Below are positions 18,287 through 28,433 of a stretch of 64,000 nucleotides of DNA, piece by piece. Each line of letters opens with the position of its first letter. Positions within the stretch are counted from its first letter, which is position 1. The position numbers and the translations under genes are program-made. A model generated the notes under the pieces. That model was not told the DNA's origin, made no database searches, and worked only from the letters and a program-made list of their open reading frames with translations. Source of the stretch: Alteromonas sp. KUL106 (lineage in GTDB: Bacteria; Pseudomonadota; Gammaproteobacteria; Enterobacterales; Alteromonadaceae); assembly GCF_009811415.1 (NCBI RefSeq), contig NZ_BLIG01000016.1, forward strand, positions 42,114-106,113, given 5' to 3'.

Positions 18287-20293
18287 ATGCAGTTAACAAT
18301 TATAAATAAAATCACATTAGGCTTCGGTCTATTCGGCTGCTTACTTTTGCTTACCAGTACGCTCTCTTACTTTGGACTCAGCAGTATAAAAGACTCTGCG
18401 TTAGATGTCGTAGAACAGAAGATGCCAGTGCAAACCAGTATGGTAAAAGTGAAAACAGAGATCCTTTCTTTGTCGGTTATCACCGCCAATGGCTATCACG
18501 TCGAAAATATTGCAGAGCTAAGCGCGAATAAAGAAACGTTTGATTCACTATCTGCTGCATTTGCAGAAGACTTGTCGCAGCTAACCTCTCTTATGCCTAA
18601 AAACAACATCGCATCTAATGCTGTAGAGGTCAGTTTGACCTACGTCGAGAGTAGCAATGAGATGTACCAGGCGATAAACGAGAGGATGAATATAGAAAGC
18701 GCTCTGGCGAAACAGCTCGAGAAAGTTCTTATGACAGCCGATGAGGCGAGCGCGTTAATGCTAGACCTCTCCTATTTAGAGGGGAGTAACCCTAGTATTG
18801 AAACACTTATTGGGGCGGGTACTGCTATCGACAATAAACTGCTTACGATGAACGACTCGTTTATTGAACTAGCGGAAAACAATAACGATTCACAAAGCGC
18901 GAACATAATTGAAGATTTAAATTATCAATTGAGCAATTTGCAAGTTGATAGAGACTATGTCAATCGCTTGGCATTGGATATTGATGATGGCGGTACAATA
19001 GAGGCGTTCAACGAGCAATATGATCTCCTGATTGAGGCGGTAAACGGCGCAAACGGCTTGATTGCTTTGCAACGCCAAAAACTGTTAGAGGTAGAAAAAG
19101 CAGCTGTTGCTCAGAAACAAGCACAAAAAGCCTTACAAACAGCACTTGCTGATATCAATAATCTGTTTGATGCAGTACAGGAACAATCTCTTGACGGGCA
19201 AAACGCCATTCTTGAGTCTGTTCAGGAGAATTTAGTCCGTAATATCATCGTTGCAATCTTGGGGTTGACCGCATCAATATTCTTGGCCGTGATAGTAACT
19301 CGCAGCATTTCAAAACCTCTAGGTCGGATAAATAAAGGGCTTAGTTTGTTGAGTAGAGGTGATCTCAGTACAAAACTATCAGAAGAAGGCAACGACGAGT
19401 TTTCTGCGTTATCAGCAAAAGTGAACAGTTTGACCGACAGTTTACGAGAGCTCGTTGGTAATATTCTTGAACAAGAAAAACGCCTCATAGAAATAACAAA
19501 GGAAAGCGTTGAGCTTGGTAATAAAAGCTTGGCAGAGGTGGACAAACAGAGAGAGCAAGTTACCGTTACCTCAGCGAACACAAAAAATGTTCAAGACAAG
19601 AGCCGCAGTAATCTTGCTCAAATTAATGATGCGATGGTTGCGCTTCGAGAGATAACGCAACAAAGCACAGACATTGGACATTTAGTTGATAAAAGTCGCC
19701 AGCAGGTGGCAAATCAAGCTAGACAAGCTGAATCTTCGTCACAGATTATAAGTAGATTGGATGACAATTCGCGCAGTATCGGAAGCATTTTAGACGTGAT
19801 TAAAACGATAGCTGAGCAAACCAACTTATTGGCGCTAAACGCAGCCATTGAAGCGGCGAGAGCCGGTGAACAAGGCAGAGGATTTGCTGTAGTTGCAGAT
19901 GAAGTCAGAACGTTGGCAAATCGCACACACGACTCAACAGAAGAAATTGAGCAAATGATTGGTAACTTGCAAAAAGATGCCGCTGAGGCTGTGAAAGCGA
20001 TAAATGCGGGGCGTGAGCAAGCAAAAGAGGGGGTGCTCATCTCCCAACAAGTTGCTCAACAAGTTGAAAGCATTCGTCAGATTATTGAGCGCTTAAGCAA
20101 TATTAATGAACATATTGTGGCAGATACCGAGCAGCAAGATGTATTGCTCGGTGACGTGGCGCAGAGCTTGAACAAGATTGTTGCCTTGGCGGATTCAAGT
20201 GCGCAGAGCACAAGGCAGTCGAATGAATCGACTATGATGCTAGATGCACAAACAGAAAGTCTGAGAAAAGCCGTTGAGCGTTTTCACCTTTAA
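18287..20293 (+). CDS. Methyl-accepting chemotaxis protein
   Basis: 668 residues: TM1 at about 8-30, a long helical periplasmic sensor (about 30-315), TM2 ([19 protein letters not shown]), a HAMP domain ([21 protein letters not shown]), then a cytoplasmic signalling domain with the highly conserved hairpin tip ([35 protein letters not shown]). The sensor is all-helical without a Cache or PAS signature, so the ligand is unknown. It feeds CheA/CheW. The ATG at 18287 is preferred to 18275 because TGGAAG sits six bases before it. No C-terminal NWETF-like CheR tether is present. Confidence 0.93.
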   Translation: MQLTIINKITLGFGLFGCLLLLTSTLSYFGLSSIKDSALDVVEQKMPVQTSMVKVKTEILSLSVITANGYHVENIAELSANKETFDSLSAAFAEDLSQLTSLMPKNNIASNAVEVSLTYVESSNEMYQAINERMNIESALAKQLEKVLMTADEASALMLDLSYLEGSNPSIETLIGAGTAIDNKLLTMNDSFIELAENNNDSQSANIIEDLNYQLSNLQVDRDYVNRLALDIDDGGTIEAFNEQYDLLIEAVNGANGLIALQRQKLLEVEKAAVAQKQAQKALQTALADINNLFDAVQEQSLDGQNAILESVQENLVRNIIVAILGLTASIFLAVIVTRSISKPLGRINKGLSLLSRGDLSTKLSEEGNDEFSALSAKVNSLTDSLRELVGNILEQEKRLIEITKESVELGNKSLAEVDKQREQVTVTSANTKNVQDKSRSNLAQINDAMVALREITQQSTDIGHLVDKSRQQVANQARQAESSSQIISRLDDNSRSIGSILDVIKTIAEQTNLLALNAAIEAARAGEQGRGFAVVADEVRTLANRTHDSTEEIEQMIGNLQKDAAEAVKAINAGREQAKEGVLISQQVAQQVESIRQIIERLSNINEHIVADTEQQDVLLGDVAQSLNKIVALADSSAQSTRQSNESTMMLDAQTESLRKAVERFHL

Positions 20294-20343
20294 TTGCTAA
20301 AGCCTTGGCATACATTTAACCTAACTCGATATACCTAAAAACA

Positions 20344-20374
20344 AAGAAACCGCTCATTGAGCGGTTTCTTTTCG
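20344..20374. terminator. Bidirectional terminator between the chemoreceptor gene and fldA
   Basis: Stem GAAACCGCTC / GAGCGGTTTC with a short loop and T-rich tracts on both sides, placed between two converging genes. Confidence 0.85.
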
Positions 20375-20403
20375 TTATCATTAACGGCTAAATCTGACTT
20401 AGT

Positions 20404-20928
20404 CTACGCCAGCTCTGCTAAGCATAGTTCGTCGTGGATTTGCTTGCACCACGCTTTAACGCGAGACTCTGTTAATTCAGGTTGACGGTCTTCATCAATA
20501 CCAAGACCGACAAAATGATTGTCGTCAGCCATGCCTTTAGATGCTTCAAAATCATAGCCATCTGTTGACCATTGACCCACTAAAATTGCGCCCTTAGCTT
20601 CAACGATGTCGCGTACCATACCCATTGCATCGAGGAAGTACTCCGCATAATCTTCTTGGTCTCCACAACCAAATATGGCGACCAGCTTGTCATTGAAGTC
20701 GATTTGCTCGAGTTCAGGGAAGAAGTCATCCCAGTCGCATTGCGCTTCGCCGTAGTACCACGTAGGGATACCAAAGATTAGCAAATCAAATTCAGCGATG
20801 TCTTCTTTACTGCTCTTAGCAATGTCTTTAACATCAATTAGCTGTTTACCCAATTCCTTCTGGATCATTTTCGCAACATGTTCGGTGTTACCCGTGTCAC
20901 TTCCGAAAAATAGGCCAACGCTTGCCAT
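20404..20928 (-). CDS. fldA: Flavodoxin
   Basis: 174 residues, long-chain flavodoxin. The FMN phosphate loop is GLFFGSDTGNTE at the N-terminus; isoalloxazine-stacking residues lie in GIPTWYYGEAQCDWDD and FGCGDQEDYAEYFLDAMG; DNHFVGLGIDEDRQ near the end is typical of FldA. A soluble low-potential electron carrier that replaces ferredoxin when iron is short, consistent with its place close to fur. Confidence 0.95.
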   Translation of the reverse strand: MASVGLFFGSDTGNTEHVAKMIQKELGKQLIDVKDIAKSSKEDIAEFDLLIFGIPTWYYGEAQCDWDDFFPELEQIDFNDKLVAIFGCGDQEDYAEYFLDAMGMVRDIVEAKGAILVGQWSTDGYDFEASKGMADDNHFVGLGIDEDRQPELTESRVKAWCKQIHDELCLAELA

Positions 20929-20954
20929 ATCTAACCTCTATTAATCGTTACTAA

Positions 20955-21173
20955 TTAAACGCCTGTGCTTAACCAAAACCATTCAATAATGCCCTTCGCA
21001 AGAAAACCGAGCGCACCTAAACCAAGCACACCATAGGTTACGACGCGTCCAATAAGCGGTACGTCGTTCTTACGTAGTACATCGTGTACAGCAAACCCCA
21101 TTAACAAAAACAGTATAAATAGGCCGCCATACAACATGATGGACTCAATGAGTTCGTAATTTTCTGCAAGCAT
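20955..21173 (-). CDS. DUF2788 small membrane protein
   Basis: 72 residues with two hydrophobic helices (ESIMLYGGLFILFLLMGFAV and VVTYGVLGLGALGFLAKGII) separated by a charged HDVLRKNDVP loop. This matches DUF2788 proteins found beside fldA in many Gammaproteobacteria. Function unknown. It ends 26 bases before fldA and may be co-transcribed with it. Confidence 0.85.
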   Translation of the reverse strand: MLAENYELIESIMLYGGLFILFLLMGFAVHDVLRKNDVPLIGRVVTYGVLGLGALGFLAKGIIEWFWLSTGV

Positions 21174-21297
21174 AGTGTTGTTACTTTAAAAAATCTGGCG
21201 CAATGATATCACAGTATGTACGCCTGTAAGAGCTTAAAACGTTCAAAAAAATGTAATCATAGTCATTCTCATCTTAAATGATAAAGACGCTTGATTT

Positions 21298-22077
21298 TCA
21301 TGACGTTTTATTGAGCGTTCTTTCTACTATTGAGTTGAATGCTGCTGGCTTTTCAGCGTGTAACCAGTGCCCAGTACCTTCAATAATATGTGCCTTAGCG
21401 TTAGGGAAGTAACGACTAATTTCATCGCGGTAAGCAGAGGTAATGTAGTCAGACTCGCTGCCTTTAATAAATAAGGTTATGCCATTGAACGTCTGATTTG
21501 TTTGCTCCCAATCAATAATATGCGAATAACTGGCAATGAGCCCTTCCACATTAAATCGCCATTTCCACGCGCCGCTATCGTTCTGATAAAGGCTTTTCAA
21601 GAGAAACTGACGTACTCCTGGTTCCTTTACGTGAGCCGCCATTTCTTTCTCTGCTTCTTTTCTACTTTTAATTGTGTCTAAAGAAACAGAATTCAAGCCG
21701 TCAAACACCGCTTGATGACTATGCTGGTAACTTACAGGGGCAATATCAGCGACGATTAAATGCGATACATTTTTACCGTGATTCAATGCTAATTTCATTG
21801 CCACTTTACCGCCAAGTGAATGGCCTAATACTGCACTTTTTTCGATATTAAGCGATAGCATGAGATTAAAAATCGCTTCTGAAGCTTCTTCTATTGAAAA
21901 CGCTGACGTCCACGGTGATTCGCCATGATCCGGTAAATCTACACTAAGAATGTTAAAGTTTGATTCAAAATGCCGTTTTATAACTGCCAGATTATCGGCA
22001 TTACCAAAAAGGCCGTGGATCAATATTAACCATGGAGAAGACGCTTGGCTTTTTGAAATTTTGTAGTTTAACTCCAC
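21298..22077 (-). CDS. ybfF: Alpha/beta hydrolase YbfF
   Basis: 259 residues. Oxyanion region LIHGLFGNADNL, then LSVDLPDHGESPW, nucleophile elbow GHSLGG (Ser about residue 88), IVADIAPVSY and the catalytic histidine in EGTGHWLHAEKP. The DLPDHG and ADIAPVSY segments are specific to the YbfF esterase group (acyl-CoA/short ester hydrolases in vitro). Cytoplasmic; physiological substrate unknown. Confidence 0.9.
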   Translation of the reverse strand: MELNYKISKSQASSPWLILIHGLFGNADNLAVIKRHFESNFNILSVDLPDHGESPWTSAFSIEEASEAIFNLMLSLNIEKSAVLGHSLGGKVAMKLALNHGKNVSHLIVADIAPVSYQHSHQAVFDGLNSVSLDTIKSRKEAEKEMAAHVKEPGVRQFLLKSLYQNDSGAWKWRFNVEGLIASYSHIIDWEQTNQTFNGITLFIKGSESDYITSAYRDEISRYFPNAKAHIIEGTGHWLHAEKPAAFNSIVERTLNKTS

Positions 22078-22132
22078 AATTTTACACCTATCTCTTATTA
22101 AACAAGTTGTACTTATTAACCTTTCGTTTAAA

Positions 22133-22164
22133 TAAAATAGGGCCTGTAAAAACAGACCCTATTC
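22133..22164 (-). terminator. Terminator after hns
   Basis: AATAGGGTCTGT / ACAGGCCCTATT stem (one G-U pair) with a short A/T loop, followed on the minus strand by TTTATTT, 20 bases after the hns stop. Confidence 0.7.
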
Positions 22165-22183
22165 AAACTGTTAAGCAGGCAAA

Positions 22184-22582
22184 TTAATTAATGGCGTAAT
22201 CGTTAAGAGATTTTCCACTGTCCAGTGCATCTTTGTAAACGCGAGGCATACGGCCAATGCCTGTCCAAAGATGTTCTTCGCCTTTTTGATCAACCAACTT
22301 ATATTTTACCGGACGCTTTTTTCCAGTCTTTTTGTTTGTTTCAATATTCAGCGACTGTAAATCTTCTAAATTTAAGCCGGCTTCTTCTATTTGCTTTTTA
22401 ATTGCCGCAAGCTTTTCTAATTTTTCTTTTTCTTGTTTTTCTTGTTCAAGCGCTTTTTCTTTTCTCTTTTCGATGATGCCGATAAGTTTTTCTTGAACTT
22501 GTTCTAGTTCTTCTATGCTTAATTCCTTAACAGCACCTTGTAAACGTCTTCCATGGGTTAAAATATCTAAAAATTCGCTCAT
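22184..22582 (-). CDS. hns: H-NS family nucleoid protein
   Basis: 132 residues: an N-terminal oligomerisation helix (MSEFLDILTHGRRLQGAVKE), a long Lys/Glu-rich coiled coil (about 25-75), and a C-terminal DNA-binding domain with KYKLVDQKGEEHLWTGIGRMPRVY. The GRMP loop corresponds to the AT-hook-like QGR motif that inserts in the minor groove. A global silencer of AT-rich, often foreign, DNA. Relevant here because both ends of the window carry acquired segments. Confidence 0.92.
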   Translation of the reverse strand: MSEFLDILTHGRRLQGAVKELSIEELEQVQEKLIGIIEKRKEKALEQEKQEKEKLEKLAAIKKQIEEAGLNLEDLQSLNIETNKKTGKKRPVKYKLVDQKGEEHLWTGIGRMPRVYKDALDSGKSLNDYAIN

Positions 22583-22640
22583 TAATTAACCTTAATACGT
22601 TGTACTAAATTCCAGTTAGATAGTAATTAAAAGTAGCACA

Positions 22641-22667
22641 AAAAAAAAGCGAGCTACGCTCGCTTTT
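22641..22667 (-). terminator. Terminator after etf-QO
   Basis: AAGCGAGC / GCTCGCTT stem with a TAC loop, with eight T on the minus strand directly after the stem, 61 bases after the etf-QO stop. Confidence 0.88.
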
Positions 22668-22727
22668 AAAAAATATCCGTTAAATTGCAAAAACTAATAA
22701 ACATTGCCGCGTGACAATGACGGAAAT

Positions 22728-24377
22728 TTACATGTTTGGATAATTGGGTCCACCTGCACCTTCTGGTACAACCCATTTAATGTTTTGACTAGGATCCTTA
22801 ATATCACACGTTTTACAATGTACACAGTTTTGTGCGTTGATTTGAAAACGCTTCTGACCTTCTTCCTCAATTACCTCGTACACACCAGCGGGACAATAGC
22901 GCTGAGCTGGTTCTGCAAACTTTGGCAAATTAATTTCAATAGGAATTGAAGGATCTTTCAGCTTTAAATGACAAGGCTGGTCTTCTTCATGATTGGTATT
23001 AGATAAAAACACTGACGATAGTTTATCAAAGCTCAGCACGCCATCAGGCTTCGGATACGCAATTTCTTTGGCATCTTTTGCTTCTTTAAGCTGGGCGTAA
23101 TCCTTGTGCTCATCTTTCATGGTAAAAAACATATTACCGTTAAAGAAATTTTGCTCTAAGGTATTAAACGCGCCGCCCCAGAAATTCCCTAGTTTGTGGA
23201 TAGCCGGGCCGAAATTGCGAGAGCGGAATAATTCGTCGTACAGCCATGACGATTTAAATTTATCAGTAAAGCTAGTTAGCTCTTTTACAGGCGCTTCCGC
23301 GTTTTCTGTAATCGCTTCAAAAATACTTTCAGCGGCTAACATGCCTGATTTCATTGCGGTATGGTTTCCTTTTATTTTGGCAAAATTAAGCGTGCCTGCT
23401 TCACAGCCAACCAATAAACCACCAGGGAAAGTCATTTTGGGTAACGAGTTAAATCCACCCTTCGCAATCGCGCGGGCCCCGTACGACACGCGCTTGCCGC
23501 CTTCCAGGTATTGCTTGAATACTGGGTGGTGCTTTAGACGCTGGAATTCGTCAAAAGGGCTTAAATATGGATTGTCATAGTTGAGGTCAACGATTAAGCC
23601 AACGAATACCTGATTATCTTCAGCGTGATAAAGGTAGCTCCCGCCCGTGGCGTCATTAAGCGGCCATCCTGCACTGTGCACGACCAAGCCCGGTTGATGT
23701 TTCGCAGGATCGATATCCCAAATTTCTTTAAAGCCAATTGCATAGTGCTGAGGCGAGCTTTCCTGATCTAGCTTGAAGTGAGAAATTAATTCTTTACCTA
23801 AGTGACCGCGACAGCCCTCTGCAAACACGGTGTATTTGGCGCGAAGCTCCATGCCCGGCATGTAGCCATCTTTAGGCTCACCGTTTTCGCCCACGCCCAT
23901 GTCGCCAGTTAACACACCGCCAACACTGCCGTCTTCGTTATAAATAACGTCAGAAGCGGCAAAACCCGGGAATACCTCTACGCCTAGTTGTTCAGCTTGT
24001 TCTGCTAACCATCGACATACATTACCCATAGATACAATGTAGTTGCCATCATTGTGCATCGTTTTCGGCGTAATACCGTTTGGTAGCTTTTTCGCTGACG
24101 TTTCATCGTTAAGCAGGTAAATGTGGTCTTCCGTTACTGGGGTATTGAGTGGGGCGCCTTTCTCTTTCCAATCAGGGAAAAGTTCATTGAGCGATCGAGG
24201 CTCAAATACGGCACCAGAAAGAATATGCGCACCTACTTCGGAGCCTTTTTCGACCACACAAACCATTAGCTCTTGGTCTTTTTCATTTGCAAGCTGCATA
24301 AGCTTACAAGCCGTTGATAATCCAGCTGGGCCGGCACCGACGATGACTACGTCAAACTCCATCGATTCTCGTTCCAC
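22728..24377 (-). CDS. etfD: Electron transfer flavoprotein-ubiquinone oxidoreductase
   Basis: 549 residues, full length for the family. FAD-binding VVIVGAGPAGLSTACKL at the N-terminus; ubiquinone and membrane-surface region in the middle (GGFNSLPKMTFPGGLLVG); C-terminal 4Fe-4S cluster ligands in RYCPAGVYE and CVHCKTCDIKDPSQNI. It passes electrons from ETF to the quinone pool at the inner membrane. The start is GTG at 24377: AAGGAG lies six bases upstream and relatives share the MERESMEFDVV start. Divergent from etfBA across a shared operator region. Confidence 0.94.
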   Translation of the reverse strand: MERESMEFDVVIVGAGPAGLSTACKLMQLANEKDQELMVCVVEKGSEVGAHILSGAVFEPRSLNELFPDWKEKGAPLNTPVTEDHIYLLNDETSAKKLPNGITPKTMHNDGNYIVSMGNVCRWLAEQAEQLGVEVFPGFAASDVIYNEDGSVGGVLTGDMGVGENGEPKDGYMPGMELRAKYTVFAEGCRGHLGKELISHFKLDQESSPQHYAIGFKEIWDIDPAKHQPGLVVHSAGWPLNDATGGSYLYHAEDNQVFVGLIVDLNYDNPYLSPFDEFQRLKHHPVFKQYLEGGKRVSYGARAIAKGGFNSLPKMTFPGGLLVGCEAGTLNFAKIKGNHTAMKSGMLAAESIFEAITENAEAPVKELTSFTDKFKSSWLYDELFRSRNFGPAIHKLGNFWGGAFNTLEQNFFNGNMFFTMKDEHKDYAQLKEAKDAKEIAYPKPDGVLSFDKLSSVFLSNTNHEEDQPCHLKLKDPSIPIEINLPKFAEPAQRYCPAGVYEVIEEEGQKRFQINAQNCVHCKTCDIKDPSQNIKWVVPEGAGGPNYPNM

Positions 24378-24482
24378 GGGAGGCTCCTTATGTTTGAATT
24401 TTTATAATGCACTATTGATGAAACAAATAATGCTTTGTGTCAAAAACATGTAAATTAATTGTCGTTTTGCAAGGTAATGCAG

Positions 24483-24500
24483 GTTGACGTTTACGTCAAC
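24483..24500. promoter_or_regulatory. Palindromic operator 1 (GTTGACGT-TT-ACGTCAAC)
   Basis: A perfect 8-bp inverted repeat around TT. It differs at one base from the palindrome upstream of the S46 peptidase (44784-44801). The pattern resembles operators of LiuR-type MerR regulators, which control branched-chain amino-acid and acyl-CoA catabolism in Gammaproteobacteria. The regulator assignment is inference; no regulator gene is nearby. Confidence 0.6.
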
Positions 24501-24519
24501 AGTAAGTACATTGCAAAGC

Positions 24520-24539
24520 AGTTTACGTTAACGTTAACT
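24520..24539. promoter_or_regulatory. Palindromic operator 2 (ACGTTAACGT core)
   Basis: A 20-bp inverted repeat, AGTTTACGTTAACGTTAACT, with one mismatched pair, sharing the ACGT-N2-ACGT core with operator 1 and centred 38 bases from it. Confidence 0.55.
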
Positions 24540-24747
24540 GGCGGGTGATTATAACCGCTCGTAAACGTGGTGTTAACGTCGTTTTAAGGCTAGCCTTTAA
24601 AAAACGTACGTTCCACAGTTCCTTTTTTAACGTAGAAGCATTGTTAAAGTTTCAAAAAGCGTGGTGATGTAATACGTTTTTAATTATTAATAGTTAATTA
24701 TTAATGAAACGTAATTAGCACCGACGAACTCAACAATTGAGGTAAAT

Positions 24748-25500
24748 ATGAAAATACTCGTACCGGTCAAACGCGCGATCGACTACAACGTTAAGGTAAG
24801 AGTGAAGGCTGATGAATCAGGCGTAGATCTTACTAACGCAAAAATGGCAATTAATCCGTTTTGCGAAATTGCTGTTGAAGAAGCCGTTCGATTAAAAGAA
24901 AAGGGCGTGGCCACTGAAATCGTTGTTGTTTCAATTGGTGACAAAAGCTGCCAAGAACAAATACGCACAGCACTCGCCTTAGGTGCTGATCGTGGTATCC
25001 AAATTGATACCGACCAAAACCTTGATTCACTTCAAGTGGCAAAGCTTTTAGCCAAAGTGGTAGAAGAAGAGCAGCCTCAGCTTGTTATTCTTGGTAAGCA
25101 GAGCATTGACTCTGATAATAACCAGACTGGTCAGATGCTGGCTGCATTAACTGGCATGCCGCAAGGAACCTTTGCGTCAGAAGTGGTTGTAGATGGCGAG
25201 AAAGTTAATGTTACCCGTGAAATCGACGGTGGCCTTCAAACGGTTGCGCTTTCGCTTCCAGCAGTAGTAACAACTGATCTTCGTCTGAATGAACCGCGTT
25301 ACGCGTCACTTCCAAACATCATGAAAGCAAAACGTAAGCCCCTAGATGTTAAAGCGGCTGCTGACTTTGGTGTTGCGCTAGAGTCTAACGTAAAAGTATT
25401 AAAAGTTACGCCACCTCCTCAGCGCGAGGGCGGCATTAAAGTGGCAGACGTTGCTGAGTTGGTAGACAAGTTAAAAAATGAAGCAAAGGTGATCTCATGA
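24748..25500 (+). CDS. etfB: Electron transfer flavoprotein subunit beta
   Basis: 250 residues with [20 protein letters not shown] at the N-terminus, [59 protein letters not shown] and [17 protein letters not shown], the EtfB signature (AMP-binding subunit). Accepts electrons from acyl-CoA dehydrogenases as part of the ETF heterodimer. The stop overlaps the etfA start by four bases (ATGA). Confidence 0.95.
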   Translation: MKILVPVKRAIDYNVKVRVKADESGVDLTNAKMAINPFCEIAVEEAVRLKEKGVATEIVVVSIGDKSCQEQIRTALALGADRGIQIDTDQNLDSLQVAKLLAKVVEEEQPQLVILGKQSIDSDNNQTGQMLAALTGMPQGTFASEVVVDGEKVNVTREIDGGLQTVALSLPAVVTTDLRLNEPRYASLPNIMKAKRKPLDVKAAADFGVALESNVKVLKVTPPPQREGGIKVADVAELVDKLKNEAKVIS

Positions 25501-26423
25501 GCGTACTCGTATATGCAGAACACGATAATACAAGCTTAAAGACGGAAACGCACAAGCTTGTCAACGCGGCACAGAAAATGGGCGGCGATATCCACGTGCT
25601 AGTGGCAGGTGAAGGTTGCCAAGCAGTTGCCGAAGCTGCGGCTCAAATTGACGGCGTAGCAAAAGTATTAGTTGCAGACAATGCGGCGTACAAGCATCAA
25701 TTAGCTGAAAATACAGCGGATTTAGTTGTTGAGATGGCGAGTGATTATAGCCACGTTGTTGCAGCAGCAACAACGACTGGTAAAAACTTCATGCCTCGCG
25801 TGGCAGCACTATTAGATGTAGCGCAAATCTCTGACATCATTGGTGTAGAAAGCGACGATACCTTTATTCGCCCAATTTATGCGGGTAACGCCATTGCTAC
25901 CGTACAGTCGTCTGACGTTAAGAAAGTGATTACGGTTCGCGCAGCATCATTCGATGCAGCGGCAACAGGCGGTAGTGCAGAAGTCACCGCTGTGGATGTA
26001 GTTAAAGGTAGTGAAAAATCTGATTTCGTTTCAGCAGAGCTTACTGAATCAGAGCGCCCAGAACTTACCGCTGCCGAAGTGGTTATTTCCGGTGGTCGCG
26101 GTATGCAAAATGGCGATAACTTTAAGTTACTTGAAGGCATTGCTGACAAACTGGGTGCGGCTATTGGTGCATCGCGCGCCGCAGTAGACGCTGGATTCGT
26201 ACCTAACGACATGCAAGTAGGTCAAACCGGTAAGATTGTTGCGCCTCAGCTTTATATTGCAGTAGGTATTTCAGGTGCAATACAGCATCTTGCTGGTATG
26301 AAGGACTCTAAAGTCATTGTCGCTATCAACAAAGATGAAGAAGCTCCCATTTTCCAAGTTGCTGATTATGGTTTGGTGGGTGACTTGTTCGAAGTGCTTC
26401 CAGCGCTTGAAAGCTCGCTGTGA
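25497..26423 (+). CDS. etfA: Electron transfer flavoprotein subunit alpha
   Basis: 308 residues. The C-terminal FAD-binding domain is clear: [59 protein letters not shown] and [24 protein letters not shown]. It holds the FAD that shuttles electrons to the ubiquinone oxidoreductase encoded on the other strand. The ETF would serve the acyl-CoA dehydrogenase at 38054-39856 among others. Confidence 0.95.
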   Translation: MSVLVYAEHDNTSLKTETHKLVNAAQKMGGDIHVLVAGEGCQAVAEAAAQIDGVAKVLVADNAAYKHQLAENTADLVVEMASDYSHVVAAATTTGKNFMPRVAALLDVAQISDIIGVESDDTFIRPIYAGNAIATVQSSDVKKVITVRAASFDAAATGGSAEVTAVDVVKGSEKSDFVSAELTESERPELTAAEVVISGGRGMQNGDNFKLLEGIADKLGAAIGASRAAVDAGFVPNDMQVGQTGKIVAPQLYIAVGISGAIQHLAGMKDSKVIVAINKDEEAPIFQVADYGLVGDLFEVLPALESSL

Positions 26424-26441
26424 TAATCGCAATTAAATGAG

Positions 26442-26469
26442 AAAAGGCTGCATTAATGCAGCCTTTTTT
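26442..26469 (+). terminator. Terminator after etfBA
   Basis: AAAAGGCTGCATTAATGCAGCCTTTTTT: an uninterrupted self-complementary stem plus T run, 19 bases after the etfA stop. Confidence 0.9.
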
Positions 26470-26534
26470 GTAGGGATTGGTTGTTCAATACGCGCGGTAT
26501 CTTATAAGTATAGTGCTCAGATTAGAACTCGGGG

Positions 26535-26843
26535 TTACACTCGAACAACAGAGTTGTCCTCAATGCTTACAGGTGAAGGTATGTACGCATCGGCATCCCA
26601 GTCATTCTCCCATTTTTCACCGTCTAGAAGATATCGAAATTGGTACTCGTTATCTTTTTCAAGGTCAACGGTTAATGTAAAGTCGCCGCTTTTGAGCTTC
26701 TTCATTGTTAATGGCTGTGTTTTCCAATCAGTGAAATCTCCACATAGAGATGCTTCTGTGGCGTCTTTTGCCGCTTCCGCATTTAGTCGAAATGTCACTT
26801 TGCACAGAGGTTTTGATTTAAGGTATTGTTTCTTAAGACTCAT
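26535..26843 (-). CDS. Isoamylase-early-set / CBM48-like glycogen-binding protein
   Basis: 102 residues. KVTFRLNAEAAKDATEASLCGDFTDW followed by LKSGDFTLTVDLEKDNEYQFRYLLDG-KWENDWDADAY matches the E-set domain found in AMPK beta subunits and glycogen-branching enzymes (CBM48). Stand-alone copies of this size are common in marine Gammaproteobacteria; their role is unproven. The ATG at 26843 is chosen because an upstream extension in frame has no domain sense; AAGGG lies about 12 bases before it. Confidence 0.8.
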   Translation of the reverse strand: MSLKKQYLKSKPLCKVTFRLNAEAAKDATEASLCGDFTDWKTQPLTMKKLKSGDFTLTVDLEKDNEYQFRYLLDGEKWENDWDADAYIPSPVSIEDNSVVRV

Positions 26844-27200
26844 AATCTGTTTTCCCTTCAACGTAGCGAATTCAATCCCGAGGCGAATTGGCATGCAAAG
26901 CAGTACCAGATTGTAGCCGCCGGTTAACTCATAACCAATGAGTGATGAAATAATCAACGAAAACCTGATAATTATCAATCATACTTTGTATTCTTTTTAT
27001 AATTTTTTATATTAGAGGAGCCTGATTTTCGTGTGCTCAGTGAGACGATAAATAGAAATAAATTTTAACAATGTTAAATGAGTACTTTGTGAAGAAAATT
27101 AGTACACTAGTGTTGAAACAATAATAATAGAATTTTCTGGGGTATCGGCATTGGGCGTGAATGCACCTATTTCGATAACCTTTGTTCCTAGGGATAGTAA
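26844..27200. other. Intergenic region before the second RND pump
   Basis: 357 AT-rich bases with the divergent promoters. A 12-bp perfect palindrome TGATAATTATCA at 26966-26977 is reminiscent of a Fur or other AT-rich operator, but it does not fit the 19-bp Fur consensus spacing. AGGGATAG just before 27201 is the ribosome site of the adaptor gene. Confidence 0.4.
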
Positions 27201-28433
27201 ATGAAAAACTCCATGTTAGTGAAAAGTGGTATACCACTGTTCATAGTATTAATCGCGTTTGTTGCGGCTGCTGTTATGATTAAATCACGTAAGCCGCCCG
27301 AGCAAGTCCCTGTAGAGATCCCCGCCTTTTTAGTTGATGCTAAAGAAGTCAATTCAGAGCAAGTAAGCTTTATCGTAAAGTCGCAGGGTAATGTGGTACC
27401 TCGCAACAAAACAACGTTGAGCGCACAAGTCAGTGGTCAAGTCGTAAGCCTGTCAGATGTGTTTATCGCAGGCGGAACCTTCAAAAAAGGCGACGTACTT
27501 GCCACACTGGAACAGGATGATTACCGCACTGACCTCAAACTTGCAGAAGCTGAACTTGCTCAGGCAAAAGCCGCCTTACAGGAAGAAATTGCGAGAGGGA
27601 AGGTAGCTGAACAAGAGTGGCGCTCCGTAAGCAGCGTTGCTCCGCCAGAACTTGGTCTTAGAAAGCCACAGTTGGCGAAGGAGCAGGCGAACGTCAAAGC
27701 GTCGGAAGCCAAATTAGAGCGAGCAAAACGTAATCTAGAGCGCACTAAAATCACGGCGCCCTATAATGGCATCGTCGTAGAGCGTAATATTGATCTCGGT
27801 CAGTTCGTGGCCGCGGGCACCATGTTGGGAACCGTCTATTCTACTGACACTGCGGAAGTAAGATTGCCCATTCCAGACAGCGACCTCATGTTTGTTGATA
27901 TTGCGGGACAGTCAAGCGACAGCGCCCCTGTGTTTCTTTCTGCCTCTGTTGGGGGCATTAAAAGAACATGGCAGGGCAAACTTGTTCGTTCAGAAGGGAT
28001 CTTAGATACGAATAGCCGAGTGGTATACGCCATTGTTGAGGTGCAAGACCCTTACAATTTGAAATCTTCTCACGGTGCGCCACTGCGTTTTGGGCAATTT
28101 GTAGAAGCAGAAATCACATCTCGCCAAAACGAAGCGTTAATTGTGCTGCCTCGCAGTATCTTGCGTTTGGACAACACCGTATTGACGGTAAATGACAATC
28201 GTGAAATTGACATTAAGTCCGTTGAAGTTGCGCGCACGACGGCCAAAGAGGTGTTTATTCGTTCTGGTCTTGAGGCAGGAGATTTGGTGGTCAATAGCGC
28301 TGTACCAAACCCGTACAATGGTATGAAGGTTCGTCTGCCAGGCGACGAACCTGTGCTTTCAGATAAAGCGGAATCGGACACCACTGAAGATACTGATAAA
28401 GTAGAGAGTAAGACGTTGGAAGGTGATAACTAA
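27201..28433 (+). CDS. RND efflux periplasmic adaptor
   Basis: 410 residues: an N-terminal membrane anchor (VKSGIPLFIVLIAFVAAAVMI) without a lipobox, a split lipoyl domain (TTLSAQVSGQVVSLSDVF and ITAPYNGIVVERNIDLGQFV), a helical hairpin (about 105-185), beta-barrel, and an acidic, Thr-rich tail (about 385-410). Its stop overlaps the permease ATG by one base (TAATG), so the pair is a translationally coupled pump. Confidence 0.9.
   Translation: MKNSMLVKSGIPLFIVLIAFVAAAVMIKSRKPPEQVPVEIPAFLVDAKEVNSEQVSFIVKSQGNVVPRNKTTLSAQVSGQVVSLSDVFIAGGTFKKGDVLATLEQDDYRTDLKLAEAELAQAKAALQEEIARGKVAEQEWRSVSSVAPPELGLRKPQLAKEQANVKASEAKLERAKRNLERTKITAPYNGIVVERNIDLGQFVAAGTMLGTVYSTDTAEVRLPIPDSDLMFVDIAGQSSDSAPVFLSASVGGIKRTWQGKLVRSEGILDTNSRVVYAIVEVQDPYNLKSSHGAPLRFGQFVEAEITSRQNEALIVLPRSILRLDNTVLTVNDNREIDIKSVEVARTTAKEVFIRSGLEAGDLVVNSAVPNPYNGMKVRLPGDEPVLSDKAESDTTEDTDKVESKTLEGDN

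Larger units (their letters stand above)
24378..24747. promoter_or_regulatory. Divergent etf promoter region
   Basis: 370 bases between etf-QO and etfBA, holding the two palindromes listed separately and a third, weaker partial copy (GTAAACG ... GTTAACG, about 24561-24580). Their clustering suggests one regulator controls both transcripts. Confidence 0.6.

Noticed and set aside
26966..26977. Candidate Fur box TGATAATTATCA
   Set aside because: Perfect 12-bp palindrome, but it lacks the 7-1-7 or three-hexamer layout of Fur sites, and the downstream gene is a pump with no iron link.
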